The translations under genes and the position numbers were made by a program. Below the pieces are notes generated by a model. The model had not been told where the DNA came from and searched no databases. It saw nothing but the letters and a program-made list of their open reading frames with translations. Of a stretch of 64,000 bases of DNA, positions 1 to 7,748 are shown piece after piece (positions within the stretch are counted from its first letter, which is position 1; each line of letters opens with the position of its first letter). This DNA is from Erwinia phyllosphaerae (GTDB taxonomy: Bacteria > Pseudomonadota > Gammaproteobacteria > Enterobacterales > Enterobacteriaceae), in the NCBI RefSeq assembly GCF_019132875.1, contig NZ_JAHSPF010000003.1, positions 1 through 64,000 on the forward strand, in the 5' to 3' direction.

Positions 1-105
1 CTCTGCTCTCTGCTCTCTGCTCTCTGCTCTCTGCTCTCTGCTCTCTGCTCTCTGCTCTCTGCTCTCTGCTCTCTGCTTTCTGCTATCTGCTTTGTGCTCT
101 CAGCA
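1..105. repeat. 7-bp simple sequence repeat tract (CTCTGCT)n
   Basis: Eleven perfect head-to-tail copies of CTCTGCT fill positions 1-77. Three to four decaying copies (TTCTGCT, ATCTGCT, TTGTGCT, CTCAGCA) follow to about 105. The tract is cut by the window edge, so the true copy number is unknown. A 7-bp unit is not a multiple of three, so a copy-number change inside a gene would shift the frame; here no ORF can be assigned to it. Confidence 0.95.
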
Positions 106-352
106 CCAGGCTCATCTTGCTGCGTCTTCCTGTTTTAGTGCCAGAACCGGCAGCGACAAGGCTTTCCTGTGCGGCCATCCTCTATAAAAATCAATCGACA
201 GCCTGCACTCAAAGTGCAAAGAACCGCGTCAGCGCACAGGGTGCAGATAATTCTGTCGTCAGGGCCACTAAAACCCTTCCCGTCGACTAGTATTCTTGAT
301 TATAATCGCCGGTGCTTTTTAGTTAGCAACCTAATAATCAGGCCCCTATACA
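106..352. other. Intergenic region upstream of the MarR/efflux operon
   Basis: Between the 7-bp repeat tract and the regulator gene there is no convincing coding sequence. The right end carries a TATAAT -10 element at 301-306 and a SlyA-type box at 323-334, annotated separately. The rest shows no tRNA, strong hairpin or other recognisable element. Confidence 0.5.
301..334 (+). promoter_or_regulatory. Promoter -10 and SlyA-type operator of the MarR/efflux operon
   Basis: TATAAT lies at 301-306 with only a weak -35 candidate upstream. TTAGCAACCTAA at 323-334 matches the known SlyA box TTAGCAAGCTAA at 11 of 12 positions and would lie just downstream of the transcription start. That placement suits autorepression by the MarR/SlyA-type product encoded 19 bp further on. 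Confidence 0.6.
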
Positions 353-784
353 TTGAATCTACAAGATCTCACTTTCTCACGATTGCTTCACCTGACCGCG
401 CAGGCCTGGCGCCAGGCGATCGACCGTCGCATGAAAGAGGACGGACTCACGACCAGCAGCTGGATGGCGATAGCCACGCTGGCGGCGCAGAGTTCGCCTG
501 TCAGTCAGAAAGAGCTGGCCGTGGCGCTGGGGCTGGAAGAGGCCACGCTGGTACCTTTAATCGATCGCCTGGTCAGGCAGCAGCTTATTGAGCGGACGCA
601 AATAGCGGAAGATCGCCGTAAGCGGCTGGTGCATATTACTGAGAAAGGCAGAGAGCTGCACCAGCGGCTCGCCGTAGAGATGGATAAGCTACGCAACGAA
701 ATGTTAACGACGGTAAGCCGGGACGAACTCATTGTTGCGCAGAGGGTCTTACAAAAAATTCTGCAAGCGACCGGGACGAAATAG
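353..784 (+). CDS. MarR/SlyA-family transcriptional regulator of an efflux operon
   Basis: This 143-residue protein has the MarR layout: N-terminal dimerisation helices, a winged helix-turn-helix at about residues 50-105 (QKELAVALGL, then LVPLIDRLVRQQLIER), the characteristic wing sequence AEDRRKRLVHIT, and a C-terminal helix. The start is TTG; the next in-frame ATG (residue 27) would remove the dimerisation helix. The stop is one base from the pump gene, so regulator and pump are probably cotranscribed. A SlyA-like box lies in its promoter. It is shorter than SlyA and diverges from it, so it is a paralogue rather than slyA itself. Likely ligands are small aromatic molecules, by family analogy only. 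Confidence 0.88.
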   Translation: MNLQDLTFSRLLHLTAQAWRQAIDRRMKEDGLTTSSWMAIATLAAQSSPVSQKELAVALGLEEATLVPLIDRLVRQQLIERTQIAEDRRKRLVHITEKGRELHQRLAVEMDKLRNEMLTTVSRDELIVAQRVLQKILQATGTK

Positions 785-785
785 T

Positions 786-2501
786 ATGCGCAGTAACCGT
801 CCCGATCCTTTCGCGCCGCGCGAATGGGCACCGGGCGAAAAGCCCATGTTGCCCGGTTCACCTTCGACGCCGCTGCATCCGACCCATAAACGTATCGCTT
901 TTGGCATCATTGGGCTGCTTATCTCTATTACCGGTGCGTTAAGTAATGCGCTGGTCACGGCGAACTTAAGCAATCTTCAGGGAGTATTTGGCGCATACAG
1001 CAATGAAATTGCCTGGCTGCCTGCGGTCTATGTGATGGGCAATATCTCTATCAACCTGCTGTTGGTTAAATTCCGTCAGCAGTTTGGCCTGCGTGCTTTT
1101 ACCGAAGCCTTTCTGGTGCTCTATGCACTGGTTTCCTTTTTCCATCTGCTGGTTAACGATCTCAGCTCCGCTATAATCGTGCGCGCTGCACACGGTATGG
1201 TTGGCGCGGCGCTAAGCTCGCTGGGCATCTATTATCAGACCCAGGCCTGGCCTGCGAAGCACCGGTTAAAGGCTTTGACTATCGGTTTGGGCGCTTCGCA
1301 GCTGGCTATCCCGCTGGCGCGGCTTTTTTCCAGCGAGCTGTTACAGCTGGACGAGTGGCGCGGTCTCTATCTGTTTGAGCTGGGGCTGGCGATGATTTGC
1401 CTGGGCGCGGTGCTTATTCTGAAGCTGCCGCCGGGCGACCGAATAAAGGTATTCGAAAAGAAGGATTTTCTGACCTTTATGCTGATGGCACCGGGTATGG
1501 CGCTGTTTTGCGGCGTGCTTTCCCTTGGCAGGATTGAGTGGTGGACCAGTACGCCATGGTTAGGCATCTGTCTGGCGCTGGGGCTGGTACTGGTGATTGC
1601 CGCCGTGGTACTGGAGCATAACCGCAGTAATCCGCTTATCAATACGCGCTGGTTGCGAACGGGGTCGATTTTCCGTCTGGGGATCGTCATGATTATGCTG
1701 CGCGTCACGCTGGCCGAACAGAATACCGGGGCTATCGGTTATCTACAGCAGATCGGTTTGCTAAACGATCAGATGCAGGGGCTGGCGCTGGCCATTCTGC
1801 TTGGGGTCATCGCCGGGATTACCGTCAGTGCGCTGACCATCAACGTCAAACACCTTAGCTGGCCGATAGTGATATCGCTGCTGTTAATCATGGTGGCGTC
1901 GTTAATGGATGCGCACTCCAGCCCCGTCACCCGCGGCAATAATATGTATATCAGCCAGTTTCTGCTGGGCTTCAGCAGCACCTTTTTTATCGCGCCAGCG
2001 CTGCTGCTGAATATTGGCAGCGTGGTAACGCAGCCGAAAAATCTGGTCAGCCTGGTGGTGTTGTTTGGTATGAGCCAGAACCTGGGCGGCTTGATCGGCT
2101 CTGCGCTGCTGGGCACCTTCCAGACCTGGCGGGAAAAATATCACTCCAGCCTGTTGGGCGATCAGCTCTCTTATCTCGACAGCAACGTTACTGACCGGCT
2201 GGCGCAATATTCCAGCCTGTATAGCAGCTATATCGGCGATCCTGCGCTGCTCAGCGCGCAAAGCACGACGCAGCTGCAGTCGGTCGCTACTCTGCAGGCC
2301 AACGTGCTGGCTTATAACGATACCTATCTTCTTACCGCCGCGATGGCTTTTGTAACGTTAATCTGGGTGCTGTGGCGTTTATCGCGTCTGCGCTATCTCA
2401 ACTGGCAGCAGGCGAAGCGCGAAGCGGAAGCGGAACGGCGAATGCAGCAACAACAAGTACGGGGAACCAATGAGTCAGCAGGAACAGAGCCAGCTCGCTG
2501 A
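786..2501 (+). CDS. MFS drug efflux pump, DHA2/EmrB-like (14 TM)
   Basis: This 571-residue inner-membrane protein carries many hydrophobic segments from about residue 35 to 545, fitting a 14-helix DHA2-type major facilitator. The ATG at 786 is one base after the regulator's stop codon. A longer in-frame reading from 732 would overlap the regulator and is unlikely. Downstream adaptor and outer-membrane genes make a complete EmrAB-TolC style proton-driven exporter. The charged cytoplasmic tail (KREAEAERRMQQQQ) overlaps the adaptor start. Substrates cannot be read from the sequence; it is divergent from E. coli EmrB. Confidence 0.88.
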   Translation: MRSNRPDPFAPREWAPGEKPMLPGSPSTPLHPTHKRIAFGIIGLLISITGALSNALVTANLSNLQGVFGAYSNEIAWLPAVYVMGNISINLLLVKFRQQFGLRAFTEAFLVLYALVSFFHLLVNDLSSAIIVRAAHGMVGAALSSLGIYYQTQAWPAKHRLKALTIGLGASQLAIPLARLFSSELLQLDEWRGLYLFELGLAMICLGAVLILKLPPGDRIKVFEKKDFLTFMLMAPGMALFCGVLSLGRIEWWTSTPWLGICLALGLVLVIAAVVLEHNRSNPLINTRWLRTGSIFRLGIVMIMLRVTLAEQNTGAIGYLQQIGLLNDQMQGLALAILLGVIAGITVSALTINVKHLSWPIVISLLLIMVASLMDAHSSPVTRGNNMYISQFLLGFSSTFFIAPALLLNIGSVVTQPKNLVSLVVLFGMSQNLGGLIGSALLGTFQTWREKYHSSLLGDQLSYLDSNVTDRLAQYSSLYSSYIGDPALLSAQSTTQLQSVATLQANVLAYNDTYLLTAAMAFVTLIWVLWRLSRLRYLNWQQAKREAEAERRMQQQQVRGTNESAGTEPAR

Positions 2502-3558
2502 GCGTGAACGCAACAATAAATTACGGATTTTATCGATAGCGATGGGGGCGGGCATTGCGATTGTCGGCGTACTGGTCATCCTTTATGCCTGGCAACTGCC
2601 GCCCTTTACCAGTCAGATTGAATCTACGGAAAATGCCTATGTACGTGGTCAGGTGACCTTTATCAGTCCGCAGGTCAGCGGCTATGTCACCGCCGTAAAC
2701 GTGCTGGATTACCAGCCGGTGCACAAAGGCGAAGTTATGATGACCATTGACGACCGCATTTATCGTCAGCGCGTCCATCAGGCACAGGCGCAACTGGCGA
2801 TGAAGAAAGCGGCGCTGGACAATAACGTCCAGCAACGGCGCAGCGCGCAGGCGGTCATAGAGCGTAATCAGGCCGCACTGAGCAATGCTAAAGCGCAGGC
2901 GGTGAAAAGCGGGCTGGATTTAAAACGCGTCGACAATCTGGTGGCGGATGGTTCGCTGTCAATTCGCGAACGCGATGCTTCCCGCGCCAGCAACAGCCAG
3001 ACGATGGCGGAAGTGGAGCAGGCGAAAGCGACGCTGGAGGTTTCCCGCCAGGATTTACGTACCGTCATTATCAATCACGCCTCGCTGGAAGCGGATGTGG
3101 CTAACGCCCAGGCCGCGCTGGAGCTGGCGCAGATCGACCTTGGAAATACCCGGATTATCGCGCCGCGCGACGGCCAGCTTGGACAGATTTCGGTCAGGCA
3201 GGGCGCTTATGTTGCGGCCGGTACCCGTCTGACGTCGCTGGTCCCGCAGCAGATGTGGGTCGTTGCCAATATGAAAGAGACGCAGATGGCGCACGTCAGG
3301 CCAGGATTGCCGGTTACTTTCACCGTTGACGCGCTGGCGGGCGAGAAATTTCAGGGCGAGGTGGAGTATATTTCTCCTGCGGCTGGCTCGGAGTTCAGCG
3401 CTATCTCTCCCGACAATGCGACCGGCAACTTTGTCAAAATAGCCCAGCGCATCCCGGTGCGTATTAAGATTACCGGGGATAACGCGGCCCGTCTGCGGCC
3501 CGGCATGTCGGTTGAAGTCAATATTGATACTTCCGCCGCCGTGCAGGAGGCGAAATAA
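2470..3558 (+). CDS. HlyD/EmrA-family periplasmic adaptor of the efflux system
   Basis: This 362-residue membrane-fusion protein has one N-terminal anchor helix (about residues 20-43). A split lipoyl domain follows (ENAYVRGQVTFISPQVSGYV and the later DLGNTRIIAPRDGQLG). Between the two halves is a long Ala/Gln-rich coiled-coil hairpin (about 95-210), and a beta-barrel domain ends the protein. Its start overlaps the pump gene by 32 bp and its stop overlaps the outer-membrane gene by one base, so translation is probably coupled. It should bridge the MFS pump to the outer-membrane channel across the periplasm. Confidence 0.9.
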   Translation: MSQQEQSQLAERERNNKLRILSIAMGAGIAIVGVLVILYAWQLPPFTSQIESTENAYVRGQVTFISPQVSGYVTAVNVLDYQPVHKGEVMMTIDDRIYRQRVHQAQAQLAMKKAALDNNVQQRRSAQAVIERNQAALSNAKAQAVKSGLDLKRVDNLVADGSLSIRERDASRASNSQTMAEVEQAKATLEVSRQDLRTVIINHASLEADVANAQAALELAQIDLGNTRIIAPRDGQLGQISVRQGAYVAAGTRLTSLVPQQMWVVANMKETQMAHVRPGLPVTFTVDALAGEKFQGEVEYISPAAGSEFSAISPDNATGNFVKIAQRIPVRIKITGDNAARLRPGMSVEVNIDTSAAVQEAK

Positions 3559-4955
3559 TGCGTCAGACTTTGCCGCTGCTGGCTCTGGTGCTGGCAGCAA
3601 CGCTTGGCGGCTGCGCCACTAAAGTTGAAAAGGCGCCCGGTTCACTGCCCGTGCCCACGCAGTGGCGTAACCAGGCGGGGCCTTCCTCGCCTGTTGAGGC
3701 AGGGTGGTGGCGTGCCTTTGACGACCAGGCTCTGAATACGCTGGTCGATCGGGCCTTAAAAAATAACCTTGATATTCTAACCGCTCGCTCCCGTATCGAT
3801 CAGTATCGTGCAGAATTACGTGCGGCCGAAGGCGACAGTTATCCGACGCTGGATGCCGGCGTCTCCGCCACGCATGCCAGAGCGCTTTCGTCGGTCACCG
3901 GCCAGCCTTATGAATACGCGGTGTTTCAGGGATTATTGCAGGCCAACTATGAGGTGGATCTCTGGGGAGCGCGCAGCAGCAATATTGCGGCAGCCCGATC
4001 TTCGCTGGCGGCAATCCAGGCTGCCTCTTCCGCCGCCGAGCTTACCGTTGCCAGTTCTGTCGCCTCGGGCTATATGACGTTGCTGGCGCTGGACGAACAG
4101 CTACGGGTTACCCGGGCTACGCTCGCGACACGAGAAAATTCCCTGCGGCTGGCCCAGCGGCAGTTTGAAACCGGCTACACCTCAAAGCTGGAGTGGGTAC
4201 AGTCCCGGTCGGAATACCAGACGGCTAAAGCGCAAATTCCGGTGTTACAGCATCAGATTGCCCAGCAGGAAAACGCGCTCAGTATCCTGGTCGGTATGAA
4301 CCCCAGAGAAATTGCGCGGCGCAGCCGTTTTACGCAGGTCATGCCGCAGCAGTTACCTGCGCTACTGCCTTCAGAGCTGCTGCAGCGCCGCCCGGATATT
4401 GCCCAGGCACAGCGGTTGCTGCTGGCTGCGGACGCCACGCTGGCTTCATCAAAAGCGCGTCTGCTTCCCTCATTAAATCTGACGGCGAGCGGTACGCTGC
4501 AAAGCTCCGTGCTGCACGAGCTAACGGAAAATCCTTTCCGGCTCTGGAGCATCGGCGGCAGCGTGCTGGCACCGATTCTTAACAGGGAGGCGCTCACTGC
4601 TCAGGTTGATGTTTCAATGGCGGCCCGCAATCAGGCGTTGTTTAACTATGAAAAGGTAGTACGCAATGCCTTTAGCGAAGTGAATAACGACCTGGACGCG
4701 ATAGCGCGCTACAAAGAACAGCTTGGGGAGCTGCAACAGCAGGAGCAGGTGGTCAGCGAAGCGCTGCGCATAGCACATAATCGCTATCAGAATGGCTACG
4801 CTTCTTATCTGGATGAGCTGGATGCACAGCGCACCTTGTTCAGCACGCAGTTAAATCTGGTTCAGGTGAAAAACAATTTACTGCAGGCGCAGATAGATCT
4901 TTATCGTGCGCTGGGCGGCGGCTGGCATGCTGAAGCCAGCGACAAAACGGGATAA
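3558..4955 (+). CDS. NodT-family outer-membrane efflux lipoprotein
   Basis: This 465-residue TolC-like channel carries a lipoprotein signal peptide ending in the lipobox LGGC (Cys at residue 19). Two outer-membrane-efflux repeats follow, rich in long Ala/Gln/Leu coiled coils, with typical motifs such as NLDILTARSRIDQ and LLQRRPDIAQAQ. It overlaps the adaptor stop by one base and closes the operon. The system therefore brings its own exit duct and need not borrow TolC. A hairpin at 5138-5160 may end the transcript. Confidence 0.92.
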   Translation: MRQTLPLLALVLAATLGGCATKVEKAPGSLPVPTQWRNQAGPSSPVEAGWWRAFDDQALNTLVDRALKNNLDILTARSRIDQYRAELRAAEGDSYPTLDAGVSATHARALSSVTGQPYEYAVFQGLLQANYEVDLWGARSSNIAAARSSLAAIQAASSAAELTVASSVASGYMTLLALDEQLRVTRATLATRENSLRLAQRQFETGYTSKLEWVQSRSEYQTAKAQIPVLQHQIAQQENALSILVGMNPREIARRSRFTQVMPQQLPALLPSELLQRRPDIAQAQRLLLAADATLASSKARLLPSLNLTASGTLQSSVLHELTENPFRLWSIGGSVLAPILNREALTAQVDVSMAARNQALFNYEKVVRNAFSEVNNDLDAIARYKEQLGELQQQEQVVSEALRIAHNRYQNGYASYLDELDAQRTLFSTQLNLVQVKNNLLQAQIDLYRALGGGWHAEASDKTG

Positions 4956-5137
4956 TCTCGTCACACATATCATTGCGGTCAGGCCGATGATAGACCAATG
5001 GCGTAGACCTGCTTTTACGCATGGACGCGTGAAACAAACCACCCTGTACGGCCAGGAAGGCTACCGTACGCATGCTAAAGTGTTCTGAACCGCAGATAAC
5101 CCTCATCTTATCCTTATCATAATTAATCCCTATAGTG

Positions 5138-5160
5138 AAGGGGCAGCGCGCCAGCCCCTT
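5138..5160 (+). terminator. Hairpin downstream of the efflux operon
   Basis: AAGGGGC and GCCCCTT form a perfect 7-bp stem around a 9-nt loop, followed by a weak T-containing tract. It is the only stem in the efflux-DUF1275 gap. The poor U-run makes it a weak terminator candidate. Confidence 0.45.
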
Positions 5161-5239
5161 GTTATTGCAGCAAAACTGCATTTTCCTTGCATTGTGTTTA
5201 CATTAATATAACAAAAGTAAGATAAGCTTTAATAACTTA

Positions 5240-6100
5240 TTGATGTTCACAGCTAAGATGAACAAGAGCGTTATTTTAGCGCCAGCAATAGCTACGAGAT
5301 CTTTAATCCGGACCCGCTTTCTACGCAACTCAATGGTGAATAATGTGCTGATTAAGAAAAAGAAGGTCAGGTCCCATACGGAAGATCGCTACCTGGCTCT
5401 GGTACTGGCGACCACGGCAGGCGTACTGAACGCGATGGCGCTGGGCGCTTTTGGTTTTTTCCCTTCACATATGACGGGGAACACTTCGCAAATCTCCTCA
5501 GAGGTGTTTAGCGCGGATTTTCACGATTTAATCTTTCTGGCCGTGTTGATTATCGCCTTTGTGATTGGCTCGGTAAGTGCACGCTTTATGGTGTTGGCCG
5601 GCCTGAAAAAAAAGCTCAGAACGATTTACTGTCTGATTATTCTGGCGGAAGGCATCGCATTAACGTTTATATCATTGTTTGAGCTAAACTTTTTCTCGCC
5701 CGGCAACAATCGGGAAGTTTCGGTGCTGCTTGGCTTTTTAATGGGAATTCATAATTCGACCTCGACCCAGCTTTCCAATGGGCGCGTCAGAGCCACGCAT
5801 ATTACCGGGACGCTCACCGATGCGGGCATTGCTCTGGGTTCCTTTATCTCTTCTTTTATCAGCCATGTCTCCTATGCCGACCGACGTTTCCAGCAAAAGC
5901 AGCTGTATACGCATTTAACGACCGTTTTCTCTTTTCTGAGCGGGTGTATCGCAGGCCTGCTCTTGTTCAAAGCTTTCGGCTTTGTGGCGATGTTTGGACT
6001 GGGTGTTTTCCTGGCGGTCGTAGCGCTCTGGGGCGCGCTTACCGCCTTATTGCGAGCCAGAAGACGTCTGTACAGTTTTAAAAAAATCGGAATATATTAG
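5240..6100 (+). CDS. DUF1275 (YoaK-like) integral membrane protein
   Basis: This protein of up to 286 residues has about six transmembrane segments and the DUF1275 signatures MTGNTSQIS (near residue 78) and THITGTLTDAGIALGS. The N-terminus is uncertain: in-frame ATGs lie at 5240, 5243, 5258 and 5333, none with a strong ribosome-binding site, and homology only starts after the Lys-rich stretch around residue 40. The function of the family is unknown. It stands alone, with a GC-rich inverted repeat after it. Confidence 0.85.
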   Translation: MMFTAKMNKSVILAPAIATRSLIRTRFLRNSMVNNVLIKKKKVRSHTEDRYLALVLATTAGVLNAMALGAFGFFPSHMTGNTSQISSEVFSADFHDLIFLAVLIIAFVIGSVSARFMVLAGLKKKLRTIYCLIILAEGIALTFISLFELNFFSPGNNREVSVLLGFLMGIHNSTSTQLSNGRVRATHITGTLTDAGIALGSFISSFISHVSYADRRFQQKQLYTHLTTVFSFLSGCIAGLLLFKAFGFVAMFGLGVFLAVVALWGALTALLRARRRLYSFKKIGIY

Positions 6101-6107
6101 CCCGCAT

Positions 6108-6134
6108 AGCCAGTCCGGATAAGTGCCGGACTGG
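6108..6134. repeat. REP-like intergenic palindrome
   Basis: GCCAGTCCGG and CCGGACTGGC form a perfect 10-bp stem with a 7-nt loop, just after the DUF1275 gene. No T-run follows, so it looks more like a REP-type palindrome than a terminator. The right arm and following bases (CGGACTGGCGCAAC) recur almost identically near 33376. Confidence 0.55.
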
Positions 6135-6263
6135 CGCAACCCTGCCCGCCACGCGCTCCCGGACTTGCAGTCTCTGCCCGCACGCTGATAATCTTCACGC
6201 TGTTTATTACTTTGTTAATAAGCCGATCTACTTTATGGCATGCTGACGTAAGGAAAGATGAGA

Positions 6264-6446
6264 ATGGAAACTCGTGAAGATCGATTACTGGCATTGACCG
6301 GGCTGCTGGGCGCAAGCCTGATTGCCGTCGTGGTTATTTTTATTCTGACCTGGCTTACCGATGTACGCCGCGTGCCTGAACCTGTTGCATCCTCGTCACA
6401 GGATTGTCCGGTTCAGATTGTTACCCGGCAAGATTCCTCATCTTAA
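6264..6446 (+). CDS. Small single-pass membrane protein (hypothetical)
   Basis: This open frame of about 60 residues (METREDRLLAL start) has a hydrophobic segment at about residues 8-29 and a short polar tail. AGGA at 6251-6254 is 9 nt from the ATG at 6264 and fits it better than the ATG at 6258. The last 26 bp overlap the 3' end of the convergent glycosidase-like gene. I do not recognise the protein. The good ribosome-binding site and one clean transmembrane helix argue it is real, but a chance frame cannot be excluded. Confidence 0.5.
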   Translation: METREDRLLALTGLLGASLIAVVVIFILTWLTDVRRVPEPVASSSQDCPVQIVTRQDSSS

Positions 6447-7575
6447 TATGCTGACTGCGGATTTCCAGCGCATAAGGCTCGCAGATAGTCCGGTTGCCAT
6501 TAGCGTCCGGTAAACCGAACAGGCCACCCGGCGAACGGCGGTCGTCGGCCCATGAAGGGTAATCGACGGCGGGATAAATCGAAAGACCTTCAACCGCGAC
6601 GCCGCCATCATGTGCCAGATTAACCTGCTCGACCACGCTTCTCAGCCAGGGCGCGCGCTGGTCGCCTTCCGCGCCCGTTTCGGCTATCAGCAGCGGCCGC
6701 TGGTAACGCTGCCAGATCTCCCGCAGCAGGCTGGCAAGCGGGCGGTATTCCCCCTGTTCAGGCGTTAATAGATCGCCGCTGAGATACCATTGATTATCGG
6801 GATAATAGTTGACGCCAACCACGTCCAGCAGCGTGCCGTCGCCGCCCAGCTCCGGATGCAGTCGTCCGCTAAGCATATCCCAGGCCTCATATTGCGCCTC
6901 GTGCTGGTGCCGGGCTTCTTCCTGCGCGGCCGCCGAACTTTCTTTAGTCACGATATTCACCAGCGGATCGGTCAGCACGAAACGCGCGCCCGGCAGTTCT
7001 TCGCGAATAGCGCGCATGGCGGCAATGGAAGCTCTTACCAGCTGCTGTTTTAACGCCCGTCCGCGGCCCGTCACGCCAGGGTTAAACAGCGCAACTTCAG
7101 CACCCGCCCATGCCCAAAACGAGATTTGGTTAACGGGAGTAAAAAACGGCGTCTGATAGCCTTCATCGCGCATCAGGCGGGCCATAGCGCGGGCGAAGGC
7201 GGCAAAGCTGTCAACAAACTGCGGCTGCCAGATATCGAGATGATCGGGCCAGCCAAAATGCGCCAGCTCCCAGATTATCTCCAGCCCGTTGTTTTCTGCG
7301 GCATGCAGCATGGGCAAAAAGGTTGACCAGTCATAGTTACCGGGCGTTTTTTCTATCAGATACCAGCGTGCGCTGTCGCGGGCGGTAAGCAGTTGATGTG
7401 CGGCCAGCAGCGCGTAATCTTTTTCGAGCAGCAGATCGTGGCCGCTATTTATCACCAGATCCACGCGTTTGCCTTCGCCACGGCAGGCGGTGGAACAGGC
7501 AAAGCTTCCCTGAAAAAAACTTTTGAACAGCGGCGGAGTGCGTCCTTCCGACGACGCTGTAGGCGTAACTCTCAT
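6421..7575 (-). CDS. Glycosidase-like TIM-barrel protein (GH1/clan GH-A type)
   Basis: This cytoplasmic-looking protein of 384 residues has features of clan GH-A glycosidases. These include WELAHFGWPDHL early in the barrel, the strand-4 motif TPVNQISFW where GH1 enzymes usually have an NE acid/base, VGVNYYP in the middle, and IAETGAEGDQRAPW near the C-terminus, whose Glu fits the GH1 nucleophile. Gln thus replaces the usual acid/base Glu, as in plant myrosinases. The start is supported by AGGAAA upstream of the ATG. It is divergent from clsC. Whether it hydrolyses, transfers or only binds sugar is unknown. Confidence 0.65.
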   Translation of the reverse strand: MRVTPTASSEGRTPPLFKSFFQGSFACSTACRGEGKRVDLVINSGHDLLLEKDYALLAAHQLLTARDSARWYLIEKTPGNYDWSTFLPMLHAAENNGLEIIWELAHFGWPDHLDIWQPQFVDSFAAFARAMARLMRDEGYQTPFFTPVNQISFWAWAGAEVALFNPGVTGRGRALKQQLVRASIAAMRAIREELPGARFVLTDPLVNIVTKESSAAAQEEARHQHEAQYEAWDMLSGRLHPELGGDGTLLDVVGVNYYPDNQWYLSGDLLTPEQGEYRPLASLLREIWQRYQRPLLIAETGAEGDQRAPWLRSVVEQVNLAHDGGVAVEGLSIYPAVDYPSWADDRRSPGGLFGLPDANGNRTICEPYALEIRSQHIKMRNLAG

Positions 7576-7748
7576 AACGTTTCCTCAGGGTTACTTTTAC
7601 GATATGCGCTAAGTTTAGACCACCAGGCAAACTATGATTATTTGGCCAGCCGACCCGCTATCAGAACTGTCGCATGACAATTGGTCACAACAGCGACAAT
7701 AATAGAAGGCAGACTGCATCCGCCGTCAGATAAAAAGAAGGAATAACC

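Noticed and set aside
169-591. 140-codon plus-strand ORF overlapping the MarR-family gene
   Set aside because: It runs out of frame through the regulator, which has clear winged-helix homology from 353.
4906-5088. 60-codon plus-strand ORF after the efflux lipoprotein gene
   Set aside because: Overlaps the gene's 3' end, has no ribosome-binding site and no recognisable content.
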